The notes under the pieces were generated by a model. That model saw only the letters and a list, made by a program, of their open reading frames with translations. It ran no database searches and had not been told where the DNA came from. 64,000 nucleotides of DNA, taken from assembly GCA_965644295.1 (NCBI GenBank), contig CBFFRP010000147.1, positions 1-64,000 on the forward strand. The letters run 5' to 3'. Made by a program: the position numbers and the translations under genes. Origin of the DNA: Paraphysomonas bandaiensis (lineage: Eukaryota; Chrysophyceae). This document shows positions 11,389-22,814 of the stretch, piece by piece (the stretch's first letter is position 1; the number at the start of each line of letters is the position of its first letter).

Positions 11389-11902
11389 GATTATATCAGT
11401 CGACTCTAATAACAGCAGGAAACAGGGCACCATCATACGTGCAACACTTTCTACATACCTCACACTAGAGCTTCATTGCTGCTGGTTGCCGCTTCCACTC
11501 CTGATTTAGCTGCTCTACCGCCTCCAAATTGTTTGTTAACACCAGTTCCAAAATAAATACCATAAAGCTTATACCATAAAGCTTATGTCAGTTATTTTTT
11601 CACCCACATTTACACTGAAAGGAGTCTTGTCCTGTTTCTTCCACTTCAGTTGGGGGCACTGTATCTGAAAGATCTTCACTTTTTGCCATCTACTGAAGTG
11701 TAAATATGTGATGTCCCTTTCAGTTCGTTGTGTGTACTAGCATAAAATCCACTGTTGTCTAGATCAACTAAATCCAAGAAATATACACGGTCCACATCCA
11801 TAAGAATCTCATCTCCAGGAGAGTGCACTCAGAATGCAACATGACCACTCTCGTCTTGACACTGCGATTTATACTTCATTTCCTTCATATAAAAGCCATT
11901 TA
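11389..11902 (-). other. Spacer with coding-like minus-strand stretch
   Basis: Between the two copies of the 249-bp repeat. On the minus strand, about 11660-11830 reads as roughly 59 codons with coding-like composition (contains EILMDVDRVYFLDLVDLD and SHIYTSVDGKK) but has stops on both sides and no start codon. It may be an exon or relic of an unrecognised gene or transposon. Function unknown. Confidence 0.25.
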
Positions 11903-12151
11903 CTCATAAGGTCTGTATACTAACGGTCTACAGATAGTAACATTACACACGGGAATAAAATCTGCACATTCTGCAAGAAAACTACGAGTTGATTAGATGT
12001 CATTGAGATATTGGACGCGTCAACTTCATGTGCATGAAGTGAAGATCTGCCTCTCAATCTTCCATCAATTTGTACACAGAGAAACAGACACATGCTGAGA
12101 TACTGCAGATATTGTGATATTTCTATGTCGCGATAGTGATGAGTAAGTAGA
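11903..12151. repeat. 249-bp direct repeat, copy 2
   Basis: Second identical copy. The 5 bp left of copy 1 (ATTTG) and right of copy 2 (TGACA) do not match, so there is no target duplication to support an LTR-type element. Confidence 0.9.
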
Positions 12152-12654
12152 TGACACTCTCGTCGTAGTTGACTATGAAACGCGGCTCGAAAAGATATCA
12201 CAGAAGTGTTTTCGCTATATATGATCCATGTATGCCATGCTGTGCAGAGATGCAGCCTGGCTGTGCTGGTGTGGGGAGATCAGCCAATCACAGAAATGGG
12301 GAGAAAAACGCCGATATCAACAATACCGGCTGATGTGGAACAATATCCAGATATCTCCCATTTTCTTGAAGTCCGCTACCATAAAACAGGACAAATTGTT
12401 CCAGAATGTGTCCGTATTTTTTACAATGTTAGAAGTGCTTGTACATATGTCGATTATGCGGCAGGAATTCCTGCGTACAGTGTATAGCTACGAGTATATG
12501 GTATACCTGGTAGGTATACCATCAGATTTTTGGGCCGAGGATACTGCGAGGTCAGATTGCTTGGAGTTGCTTGTTAGTAGAGTCTCATATTCACTTCAAG
12601 CTCAACTAGAATCAATCAAACGAAGGCTAAGCATTGCCAACTCTGATCTGAATC
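12152..12654. other. Unassigned region
   Basis: Plus-strand frames of 93 and 191 codons overlap here in different phases (12206-12487, 12228-12803). Neither shows a domain and the longer one overlaps the better candidate at 12655. Neither is accepted as a gene. Confidence 0.3.
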
Positions 12655-13056
12655 ATGAACAAACTGATGTGCATAGTTTTAATTGTTTTCTTCACAGTGT
12701 TAAGCACCAGTTACAGTTTGGACACCTGTCCACAAGGAGATTCTTATTCGCGAGTGGTGACACAGGCACTGGGAGTGTGTGGTATCGACACGACGTATAT
12801 TAACACCAACCTGCAAAAGTTACGTTTAATTATGTTTGGTCAGTTATTTAATAGCTTCGCTCCTTTATCAGTTGTTTGTGTTGCCTTCGCGTTTGGTATA
12901 GGCTTGGGAAGTTGCTACCTTAACGAACAAAGGAGCACAACTGTAGGTGATATTCACCACGTAGAACAGGGTAAAAAATTGACGAGCGCTCGTCCTTTCG
13001 GCTCGTCAACTACTTCGGAAATTTTGCTGCCTGTTCGTCCCCCAAAGACGCAATGA
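12655..13056 (+). CDS. Small predicted secretory/membrane protein (133 aa)
   Basis: ATG at 12655, TGA at 13054-13056. The first 22 residues form a typical signal peptide (MNKLMCIVLIVFFTVLSTSYS), followed by a short luminal/extracellular segment with two Cys (DTCPQ, GVCGI) and a second hydrophobic segment near residues 63-85 (SFAPLSVVCVAFAFGIGLG). The tail of about 45 residues is polar and Ser/Thr/Lys-rich. This predicts a small type I membrane protein entering the secretory pathway. No family is recognised. The hydrophobic patterning is the only support, and the upstream gene structure is unclear, so it could also be a terminal exon or a chance frame. Confidence 0.45.
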   Translation: MNKLMCIVLIVFFTVLSTSYSLDTCPQGDSYSRVVTQALGVCGIDTTYINTNLQKLRLIMFGQLFNSFAPLSVVCVAFAFGIGLGSCYLNEQRSTTVGDIHHVEQGKKLTSARPFGSSTTSEILLPVRPPKTQ

Positions 13057-14535
13057 AATATCGCTAGAATAAAACGGAGGCTGGGGCCACATGATGCTCT
13101 TGTATATATCCAATATGTATAGACTATATGAACTATGCTTTTTTTCAAAGTTAATACAGTCTTATGAGATATAGAGGCATGTGAGTGTGATTAGAAATAA
13201 ACTGGCCAGTACAAAGATCACTAAGGTTTAAGGATGATTACAGTAGATAGGCCAGACAATGTAGAAGTGCTACATCCAACTAAATATACCGATTTTTGTT
13301 GATATATTGATTACAATATACTCAGCTCTAACACTTGTAGTTGATACAATAGCCTGTAATTTACTTTATTCAGTAGAACTGATACTACATGACACTAGAA
13401 TATACGCAGTAGTTAAATCTCCTCATGGTCAAAGGCTATGTCGGGGAGAAATGTATACCCTTTCTTTAACTTATTTACTACTTGTTTATAAGAGTGCCAT
13501 CTCGATTTAGTAGTTCCTTACATACACGTCTACCGCTAATAATAATACATTCAATATTTGACGCATGGCTCCGACAGCGGAAATATAATTGTTCCCACTA
13601 AATTTTGCGGGCGTTCTTATTAAATTAAAAATGACATCTGAGCCTACCAAAATTTTCAGACATTATCGATTCTGCAGACATCAATACGGCTCACTGCCAT
13701 TTTAAGTTTAGTACGAATATCTGCAAAATTTAGTCGGAACAAATGGCACTTTTTAGTTTTGTAGGAGCAAATGGAAATTTAGTTTGTTTAGAAATGACAT
13801 CGACTCCGACATTTCTGCTAGCCTTCTACGTCATTTGTCAAAACTCTCATTGATGACCTCCGCCTAGTATGTATCTTATTCTGTGCTTCTTATATATCAC
13901 ATCACACACCACTTCCGCAGTCTGATCATCTGTCCCAACGTGATGCAGTGTTGAAGTGTTGCAGTGTGAAATGGTCAATCCGGACCTACATGTTTCCAAA
14001 CCTATTGGTACTTGATCTCAATATGTCTTGGATAACGCAAAAACGATTTACGATATAGTTTTTTTAAGGGCACGAGGATTACTAATTACCAATATTATCC
14101 ACTAAATTACCAATCAACAACAACAGCGATCCTACTTAAAGTCAGTTACTGGATTCGTCTTATAGTAATCCACATTATGTAGATTGTTTTTTACGTTTTT
14201 CCTTTGCTAAATTAGGATTGTTGCATATTTCGTTGCTTATCTCACAGTTATTCCTAATTATTGAAGTATTATAGATTGCCTTTGCCTAATACAGTTCGCT
14301 ATAAAAGTTTGTTGCTACTGTTTTTATTTATAAATAGGTCTAGTATTAAATCTTACTCCCTAACCCTAAAATTGCTTCATTTACTGGCAGCCTGGCGCAG
14401 CGCAAACTCGCAAATTCTTCGATCCAACGACCAACGACAGATATAGTTGAACTTCGAAGAGGCATTTTCCTATCTTACAGTATTAACATGTCTATGCATC
14501 GGAGAAAAATCAAAGCCATTATGCTGGCATATATA
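13057..14535. other. Intergenic, AT-rich
   Basis: About 1.5 kb without a supported gene or RNA. A short telomere-like stretch CCCTAACCCTAAAA lies near 14358. Confidence 0.45.
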
Positions 14536-15003
14536 TATTGAAAGTCTTATCATTAGCAATAGACGTTAAAAACCTGTACCAACTTAATAGCTAGATGAAT
14601 GCTAGACAAACTAGTTAGATCTCTACCTGTAACTATAATCAGTACACACATTTTATCGTACTATTTAACACTACGGAAGCTGCTTGTGCGTCACAGCAAG
14701 CACCAAGGTGCGACCACTTCCGCTCTGAGTTCTTGAGGTGAACATCCCGGGTGTTTGACTTCAGCAGGCAGCCCAATATCCCGGTTACCCTTCAGGCGGG
14801 CCCTGTCCCGGATGCCCTTGAGGTGGGCCCATTCCCGGGCGCCTGTTTATTCGTCAGGGCCCAAAGACGTCTACACAAGTGACACTACTTATTGGTGTCT
14901 CTTGTACCACAAAAGCATTCGGCTATGAGTGGGCAGAAGAATATCTGCTGACTATGTTTGCGGCTCACGTCAGAACACCACGAAAAGGTGCGAGTGTTGA
15001 GGG
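14536..15003 (+). repeat. Foldback repeat family R1, copy c
   Basis: Starts with TATTGAAAGTCTTATCATTA and carries the conserved core. Relative to other copies it lacks a stretch between CGGCTCACGT and CAGAACACCACG, and it ends at GGTGCGAGTGTTGAGGG. Confidence 0.75.
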
Positions 15004-15371
15004 CATTTTGGTGGTAACTAGAAGTGAGACGACATGGTAGCAAACAGTGTAGATTACAGATATAAATTTAGAGTGCAGAAAAGATATGAAGGGATGGAGA
15101 AAAGCTTAAGAGATAACTCTGGAGCTTAGTTCATGACTGCGCAAACCAATCCTGTTTTCATGAAATCCAATGATACAATTAATTATTCACGTAATCGCTC
15201 AGTTAACTATCAATATCTACACGTTACTGCTAATCTCCAAATGTGTTACCATACTGCTGTAGCAACTGCCATATAACAAGCACATCAAATATACCACTGC
15301 TGAGCTACCACAATATCAGTTACAAACTATATTCCACACACTCCTACCGTAGCGTGAAGTATACAAGAATA
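15004..15371. other. Intergenic, 3' flank of transporter gene
   Basis: No feature is supported. A plus-strand frame at 15243-15503 overlaps the transporter antisense and is treated as a shadow. Confidence 0.4.
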
Positions 15372-17130
15372 TCAAAAACTATGCACACCTTTCAAGTAAC
15401 TAACATGTGGTGCTATGTAGAGCAAGGCTATCGGTACGGCCATGCTTACCATCCCCATCCACATAACCACCATAGGAAAGTTATAACGGCTATACAAACA
15501 TGACGTTATGTAGGGTATGAACGAGACCCCTACGCTTGAACCAATCATAATGATGGACGTCGACTTCGCAGAAGGGTAGGAAAGTCTGTTCGCAATATTG
15601 AAGCAGAATCCCACGGTGATAGCACTACTGAAACCGAACAGCGTTACACCGATCCATAGTACGTCCCTGGAGTCCGGGAACAAAATAACTAGCAACATGC
15701 CCAACACCCCTAACATCAACACAACTGTGGTCAATCGTGACAGTGACTTATCACTAATGTCTATCTGAGCGAATATTCCAGCAACATTGGCCACGGTGGC
15801 TGACATGAAAAAAACCATAAGCAATACAGCTTTGTAGTCACTGCTTAACACAGGTGTATCATCAACATAGGTCTCCAAATATATTGCAAAAGCCGTGCCA
15901 CCACCAATTATGAACAAGATCATAAGAGCTACTACGGCGTCGGAATAATAGTGTGGCGGAACCACAGGGACCACACTATCGCCCACGTCATCGATGTCGC
16001 TAACGCATCCATCCACCACCTTATCGAAAGTACCATGACTAGTGGCCGCGTCGTCTCTGCAGAGGATAGGACGCGCCTCGGAAGGAAAATTTGAGCTATC
16101 TGAGCCTTCTCTGATTCTATGAAGGTCGCTAGCACTGCGCATAAGAATAACTTCCTTCTCTGTCGTTAGGGACGTGTAAAAACATGATGAGGAGAACGAA
16201 GACACAGATGCCACTGGGGTCATGAAGAATGTGTCTTCAACATCGTAGTCGCACTCACCCTCCCGGCTCCCCCGACTCAGACTCCTGACAGCTGACCGGA
16301 AAAGATGGTCCGCAGTAGCAGACGCTGGATCAGGGGGCTTGATACTGTTGCTATTGCTGCTTGGAGAGCATGTACTCGAGTGGATATCCTCCTTTAGTTT
16401 CGGCAACGCTCTAAGCCACAATAAACCCAAAAGGATAACAACACAGTAAACGCCAAACTGATTCAACAGAGAGGCAAAAACCATCTGCACAGCGGGAACG
16501 ACCACACCGGCAGATACTAACGCTGCCCTACATCATCAGTCCCTTGGTAAGATACGTAGTGAATATAGGGGCAACCTACCCAAGTGCTCCAAGCCACGGC
16601 CCCGCGTTTTTGTGATGGATCTTCCTTATGAGCAAGATGCTACCAGCACTAATTAGACTTGTTAAAACGCCAACTAAAAAGTAGGCTATGTGAAGGTTCA
16701 TTAGGTTTTCTATGAATGGTATCCATGCCATCACCATAACCGTTGCAACGTATGTCGCCATTAGAGATCCAACAGCGTTAAGATGCGTGAATATAGGGGC
16801 AGAAAAGAATGATCCTAAGACACTCCCAAACCCACGTGCAACGTAAACGGATGCAATGTCAGTAGAGTTCTTTCCGACGTTTTGCGCGATGTCCTGCACA
16901 GAAGCACCTGTAGAAACACACACATATCACAACCCGCAGAGAACATGAGACAAGTGCTAACCTAACGCAGCTATGACTAGACCACAAACTACATAACAAC
17001 TCAGGAGACCGAAATTAACAAACCAGAAATCTACTCCGCTGTACTCGCAGTCCTCTTTATCTGGTTTAGGAGGGGCGATTTTGAATCGATAAGGGCGCGG
17101 AGACATCCTTCCGCTCTCCACGTCAGGCAT
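15372..17130 (-). CDS. Major facilitator superfamily transporter, MFSD4-like
   Basis: Three exons on the minus strand: 17130-16962, 16907-16580, 16527-15372 (550 aa). Introns of 54 and 52 nt have GT-AG ends and restore frame in phases 1 and 2. The start is ATG at 17130; an in-frame TTG farther upstream is less likely. N-terminal helices: FWFVNFGLLSCYVVCGLVIA, then the loop motif VYVARGFGSVLGSFFS and further helices, including one reading AALVSAGVVVPAVQMV. A long polar central loop (about residues 195-330, with acidic and Ser-rich stretches) separates the two six-helix halves. The C-terminal half begins VVALMILFIIGGGTAFAIYL. The order helix, small-residue QD loop, then VxVxRGxGxxLGS resembles the MFSD4/NaGLT1 group of sugar-type transporters. 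Substrate is not predictable from the sequence; it should act at a cell membrane. Confidence 0.8.
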
Positions 17131-18497
17131 GTTAACTACTTGCGCTATCAAATACAGTAGTATATATGACAATTTCCACTTGTTATTAGCGGGGATTCTT
17201 CTAGCCGGTCTACATGCGTGTTAAACCTCCAGATAGCATCAGACCGCATTCATCCATTGGTGGTGAGAGCATCAAAATTTGAATAAGTTCTTCGGAATAT
17301 CGCGAAATCGTGAAAAATTCAGGAAATCTGACATAATAATCGCCAACATTTTTGAGTTTTACTTAAAAACTCACTTTACGTGTTTTGTAGTGAAAAAATA
17401 TGGTATTTTCATCATGCTATGCTCCTCGTTATTATGCGAAGTGTCCACAAGATGTGGACACAGCACAGCACTGTCCAATAAAACACACATCCATAAACAA
17501 TTTCAATACAGTGAGTTGAACAACTTGTTGGGTGGGAAGGATAAGGGTGTAAAGTATGTTGACAATGCGTTCACTGGCAGGAGCATAAGAACTTCAAGAT
17601 ATACATCCAAGAAAAACTTTATACGCAGTTACATGTAATATTTGGTGTGGTTCAGTGATACATGCGGTTGAGGAAGTGATTAGTCCCAGCACTATTCCTT
17701 AATAGCGAGAGCACAAAAGATGTGACTAAATAGTAGTATAATTCAATAGACTACTCGACGTATCACTGATTTCGTGTACAAGATCCATACAACTGACTAT
17801 TACAGAATACAGAAGTGGAGGAGAGGCTTTTGATAATTTAATTTTATATTCAAAGAGAATTGAGAGAAGAGGAAAGGTGCAACGATAATGAATGCTTTTG
17901 TTATTGCATAATATTTCACTAAGCCACTCTGTATGCTCGTTGTGACATCTAAATCTAAATTCCTTGTCCAGATGTTCTTGTGTACCAAGCACATGCATTG
18001 ACTTAACTAGAAAACTTGATTGCGACATATTCTTATACTACATTTACCGGTACTAACGTTTCTTTATTCAAAGAAACCACATGCAAAGATATTGATTATA
18101 AATGCACATTATGACGTACTCTGCTAACTAAAAGCTAAAGCACATGTATAAAATATAAGGTAATCTCAAAGTAAAAACTCCATTTTCAATACAAGCAAAT
18201 ACCAAATGCACGCAGCTGTACCACACATTTGAAGTAATATAAAGGAACTGACTCATAGGCAACACATGACGCAATGGCTCGCAAATGAGATGCGACTGTT
18301 AACCAATAACAGCTACAAAGCTTCTCTCACGGACATACCCAATCCGCTAGAACTATGCATTAACTGTGAGAGTCCTTCATACGATTTATAAGACCAAATA
18401 TCTCATTTCTAGTCAGCCTTGAAAACCTGCCCGCCGCACTAGTCAGGCGGTTTCCCCTAGAGTCAGATCCTGTCCATACTACATACACCTGTATACA
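17131..18497. other. Intergenic
   Basis: About 1.37 kb, AT-rich. Frames of 100-119 codons at 17279-17638 (plus) and 17726-18028 (minus) have no recognisable features and unremarkable composition, so neither is annotated as a gene. Confidence 0.4.
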
Positions 18498-19464
18498 CTA
18501 CATTGGCGGACTACATGTGTCGCATACGAGTCGTTTATCAGTGCACAGTACAAAAACATTGTCACAAGTTGAATTCTTGCAAGCGGCACTTACATGAAGC
18601 TCACATAATGTGACAGTTTTACCGCCTTCAATACATTCTCTGTCCTCTATAGCGCACGCATTACCACCATCGCCGATGGAATTACCCATATAGTCATATG
18701 TGTTAGGCAGACAGGCGTTTGAATCACACCATTTGCAGTGATCATCCCAATATATGCCCTGCGATTGAATAATAAATAAATTTTGACTAATAGTAAAATC
18801 GTAAATTCTTTCGAGCAACTCCATGGGCATCACTTTTTCATAATGTAAAAGAGTGGAGACTAACCGTGACCTTCCCTCTGTCCATAACAACTATCGCCAT
18901 CAGAAGAGGAAAAGTCACACCTCGTTCTACACCAGTTGTCACTTTTCGGAACACCTACATGGGGTAGTTAATGCGTGTGTGCATGTCCTTCTAGTGGATA
19001 AACGACCTTTTGTAGTGAAGTCACTCCCATGGCTGCGACGCTGACACCGACAGCATTATTAGCTTCGAAGTGAAGGCCCAATTTACTCAACATCACATCT
19101 GCAGTATAATTCGATGAGGTCCAGCCTAAACAACCGATGCGCACAATATAGATATATGAGATGTTACGATGGCATGTTGTCAACATAGACGTACTGTGAC
19201 GGATATTCACACTGGACACCTCGTCAACAGCGGGACTGGACACTGTCGAAATATAACTCCCACTTTCATTCCAGTTAATGGGACTTAGAAATACGCATAG
19301 TGGCACTCGTTCACCCACTCCAGCCTATATAATACATTTCATATTGCTACTGATCCTGATATGGTTTCACTAACCCGACCCTCAAACTCACATGTCGACA
19401 ACACGAACTTGTAGTTAAACACACAGATCAACAGCAGTGAGAGTGCGATGCATATAGAAGTCAT
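18498..19464 (-). CDS. Secreted cysteine-rich protein (about 252 aa)
   Basis: Four exons fit on the minus strand: 19464-19375, 19324-19007, 18954-18865, 18758-18498. Introns are 50, 52 and 106 nt, all GT-AG and all phase 0, giving 252 residues and a TAG stop. Exon 1 encodes a signal peptide (MTSICIALSLLLICV, then a Ser-Thr-Cys cleavage region). Exon 2 has several N-glycosylation sites (NES, NIS, NYT) and a hydrophobic mid-segment. Exon 4 is Cys-rich: CKWCDSNACLP, then about ten more Cys to the C-terminus, ending CDTCSPPM. CxWC with flanking Cys recalls PSI-like modules, but I would not assign a family. It lacks an obvious C-terminal membrane anchor, so secretion is likely. It is head-to-head with the kinase gene at 19939. 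Exon 3 and the 106-nt intron are the least certain parts. Confidence 0.6.
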
Positions 19465-19938
19465 GTTGTGGCCATCAACATGTGTTACCTCTGCTATGCT
19501 ATGCTATGATATGATAAGCTGTGGTGCTATTCTTAGTGCTAGCCTGCCTGTTAATGATTGTGTAGGATGTACAGGAGCAGCAGGCATATCAACCCTCTCT
19601 GCACTGCTGTATACCTTTGTATGCTCAGTATACAGTTGTAGACATATGAGGCAGTGGAGTGCGACTGCATATGTCTGAGGACGATAATGTGAGCGTACAA
19701 TACCATATCATACAGTGCTGTAGGATCCCTACCCACGTCGCACTGCTGGACGGCCATTACGTTGAAGATAGTAGAGGGGCGAGTGGTATTCCTCTACTTA
19801 ACATGCACTCAATTCTCTCTGCCCTCATCACATCAGCGTGCAATAAGCGAATGTCCCTAGAATAAAATCACATATCAGTAGCATAGCATATATACATACG
19901 TAAGCAGATAAACGGTCATCGTAAGAGCTTGTTCGGTT
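19465..19938. promoter_or_regulatory. Divergent intergenic region (secreted protein / kinase)
   Basis: 474 bp between the ATG of the minus-strand secreted protein and the ATG of the plus-strand kinase. It must contain both 5' UTRs and probably both promoters. No specific core element can be named. Short frames on both strands (19448-19865) are not accepted. Confidence 0.4.
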
Positions 19939-21764
19939 ATGTCGCAGTCAGACTCGCAGGTATTAGACGAACAATACATTCGGCGCGCGCAGACAGCAGA
20001 TGCCATAAAGCGCGGTCTACATGTGGTGCACCTCTTTGAGAACCAGCGATACAGACTGTTCTTCGGGTGGTCGGGCACTCGGCCGTCATCAGCAGACCCC
20101 ACGCGATTCACGTATGCCTCTGGGGGCGAGTGCACTCCCTTCACGGACCTTGGTTCTATAGTTTGTCCACCTGGGTGGCGATGGCATGATAGTTGGACAA
20201 CGAATCAGCAATATATTTGTACCGATGATAGTGGGTGGAGCTATGGTACGTCCTTCGCAATCTTGGCAGCGAGGCTTCGTAGAAATATGGAATCTTCAAG
20301 TTCACCTACCATAAGACAGTGTACCAGGCGAAGGCTGTGGGCGCGACATCTCCAGAGAATTGACGGTCGTGATGGTTAGTATCTGTGTTTGTTACGCACG
20401 CCAGTGCTATATTGCATATATGTGTAATTGTTGTCGCAGAGTACATACCCATTACAGATTCTACTCCCATTTCTTCATCAATAGATGACGTCTACGACTT
20501 GACGGAGGATGTGTTGGGGAAGGGTGGATTTTCAACCGTTAAACTAGCTACCATGCGCTTTACTAAGAATAAGGTGGCTGTAAAATGCCTTGACTTGAAT
20601 GTGCTCGCCCCCGAAGATGTAGAGGATGCGTACAACGAAGTATCCATCCTCCGTACTTTGCACAACCCCAATATAGTTAGCATATACGACATATTCCGAG
20701 ACCACTCCTATATGTATATAGTGCTTGAGTATGTGGCGGGAGGTGAACTGTTTGACCGCATCATACAAAAGGAAGTATATGTCGAGAACGAGGCGAGAGA
20801 TATATTAAAAGTCCTTCTCACTGCCATAGATTATATGCACCAACATAATGTAGTACACAGTAAGTACATCAATCATGTGCCAACGTATTGCCGCTGACGG
20901 TACCTGTGTAACTTGTGTGTAGGAGATATCAAGCCTGAGAATATCCTCATGTTGAGCCACAATGACGACGCCGCAATCAAGATAACCGACTTCGGGTTCG
21001 CTGCCGTGTGTACAAGTGACAAGTGTTTGCGAAATCCTTGTGGTACTCCCCAGTATGTTGCCCCAGAGGTTCTACAAGGATTGCCGTACGGGTTTCCTGT
21101 GGACATATGGGCTATAGGGGTAGTAGCGTACATCTTGCTCGCCGGGTATCCCCCGTTTTATCACGATGATGATGCGAAGCTCTTCAAGATAATCATGAGA
21201 GGAAAGTTCGTGTTTCATGAGGAGACATGGGGGGTAGTGTCTGCCCAGGCCAAAAATTTCATTACATGCATGTTAAACCCCGACCCCACAGCCAGACACA
21301 CTGCTCGGCAGCTTCTCAACCACCCCTGGGTAAGGAACGCGTGTTTATGTAATCATATGATGTTGTTGCCGGTGTTTACTGGAATGTTCATTTTGTGTTA
21401 TGTTACTGTAGTTCGCTGGAAGCGATCCTCCAGAGGATGCCACCTTAGACCAAACCCTGGAAAACTTAAAGAAGTTTCAAGCTCTAAAAAAATTTCGCGT
21501 TGCCGCCAAAGCGGTAAGAATATGAAGACGTATCTAAGATTTCCCCTGATCACCATTTTTGTTGTGTTAAAGGTCGTTGCTGTGAAAAAGCTGACAGGTA
21601 TTACGAAAAAGTTATCTTTAAGGTGGTTGGCAGCAGAGGCGAAGGCAGAGGCTGCATCAAAGGGTAGCAATGATAAAGAGTCCAGTAGAACAAGCACACC
21701 TACTGAAACAGGAAGTGATCCAGTAGCCACGCCCGAGCAAATTGAAGTTATGGTAGATAACTGA
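19939..21764 (+). CDS. DysF-domain / CaM-kinase-like fusion protein kinase
   Basis: Five exons: 19939-20374, 20440-20859, 20923-21329, 21412-21513, 21573-21764 (518 aa). Introns of 65, 63, 82 and 59 nt keep frame in phases 1, 1, 0, 0. Residues about 29-141 match the dysferlin (DysF) N/C module: ENQRYRLFFGWSG, then WRWHDSW, TDDSGWSYG, and the Arg/Trp motif RRRLWARHLQRI. Residues about 163-421 are a CAMK-group Ser/Thr kinase: Gly loop GKGGFST (172-178), Lys194, HRD with Asp287 (codon 286 is split by intron 2), DFG at 308-310, activation loop CGTPQYVAPE, and the end HPW. Residues about 430-460 (LENLKKFQALKKFRVAAKA) look like the autoinhibitory/calmodulin-binding helix of CaMKI/II, then a polar tail. 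DysF modules are known from ferlins, TECPR1 and peroxisomal Pex23/Pex30-type proteins. The phase-consistent join argues for one protein, probably Ca2+/calmodulin regulated. Confidence 0.85.
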
Positions 21765-22584
21765 TTTGATGCGATTTTGTTAGGAGTTACGTAATTTGCA
21801 TCGTGTCTAGAATGTGATGATGCATATCACATTAACATTTAGTTATTGTACCAACTAGAATCGGCAATATAAAAAGTAACTAGAATGTCAGAGGAGGTTT
21901 GTATAGAACTGTGTCGGCTAATAAATATATTCAGTACTCACTTTCTACCACTAACACATAAAAGTTTCCGAGGTTGTGCCCTTGTAACGTGCTGGTGTTG
22001 ATTAAACTAAGCAATGCATAGATTTTTATTAAAGTCCCCACGAATTATTTGCGTGTGGCGCCGAGCAAGCTCCAGCCAGATCTTCTCAACAATATAAAAC
22101 GTAATATTTGGGAGAAGGTTTCACAATAGAACTATGTGGATTAATAATAAGCATTTGGTACTCACTTTCTACCACTGACATATAAAATTACTGTCAATAA
22201 GTTCGGAACCCCCACACATAAAGATATACTGAAAACGGTTGATTTTGAAACCAATTTGCAGTTTATTTGATATTTGATGCATTATGGCTTCAAAATGTTC
22301 AAGATGCCTGCTCCGCATCATACAAAATACAAAATACTACTAATTCGGGGAGCATCAAACACAAGCTTTTCTACATTATTTCTATTCGATTTCTATTTTT
22401 GACCAGATAGTTCAACCAATCTGGTTGAATGGAGGTTGAATAATACAACATCCCACTCGACTACAACTCACGTTAATTTCCCAGAGAAATATCTCCCGTA
22501 TTTATCCCCCAGAACACCACAAAAATGTTGGAGTCCGACTTTGTTGAGGGAGATAACCAAGTAAATACAGATACTTACATTACT
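21765..22584. repeat. LTR-like and R1 fragments
   Basis: A segment near 21976-22085 (GTGCTGGTGTTGATTAAACT through CTCCAGCCAGATCTTCT) resembles the start of the copia LTR at 8776-8885, including a few bases upstream of it. About 21880-21960 is repeated in diverged form at about 22110-22195 (shared TACTCACTTTCTACCACT). At 22466-22551 lies a fragment of the R1 repeat (CCCAGAACACCAC, GGAGTCCGACTTTGTTGAGG). No gene is seen. Confidence 0.5.
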
Positions 22585-22655
22585 ACAGGGCCACTGTAAT
22601 AATGGGAACATTATATATGCCCATTAATGGGTCATTATATGTCACCAGGCCCTGT
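22585..22655. repeat. Small foldback element (family R2)
   Basis: About 71 bp with inverted ends ACAGGGCC...GGCCCTGT around a CCCATTAATGGGT core. Related to the copies at 36245 and 54827. Confidence 0.6.
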
Positions 22656-22814
22656 GTTATTTTATAAGTTGTGTCAATAAATTATAAAAATATTGTGGAA
22701 CAAAAATATAACTGCGAATCAGAAAGTATAATATTATACAACTAGCCACCTGTCAGGCGTCAATAATTGTGCCCTGTTTATATTCGAACTCTAAGACTCT
22801 TCCCAAACTATTCG

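Noticed and set aside
12228-12803. 191-codon plus-strand frame
   Set aside because: No domain or signal, and it overlaps in another phase the better supported signal-peptide frame at 12655.
17131-17172. Upstream TTG start of the MFS transporter
   Set aside because: Non-ATG and a hydrophobic extension unlike the rest of the N-terminus; ATG at 17130 suffices.
18840-18945. Alternative reading of secreted-protein exon 3 (TRCDFSSSDGDSCYGQ)
   Set aside because: Attractive Cys pattern, but it needs a phase-2 donor that is not present in exon 2; the phase-0 model is continuous.
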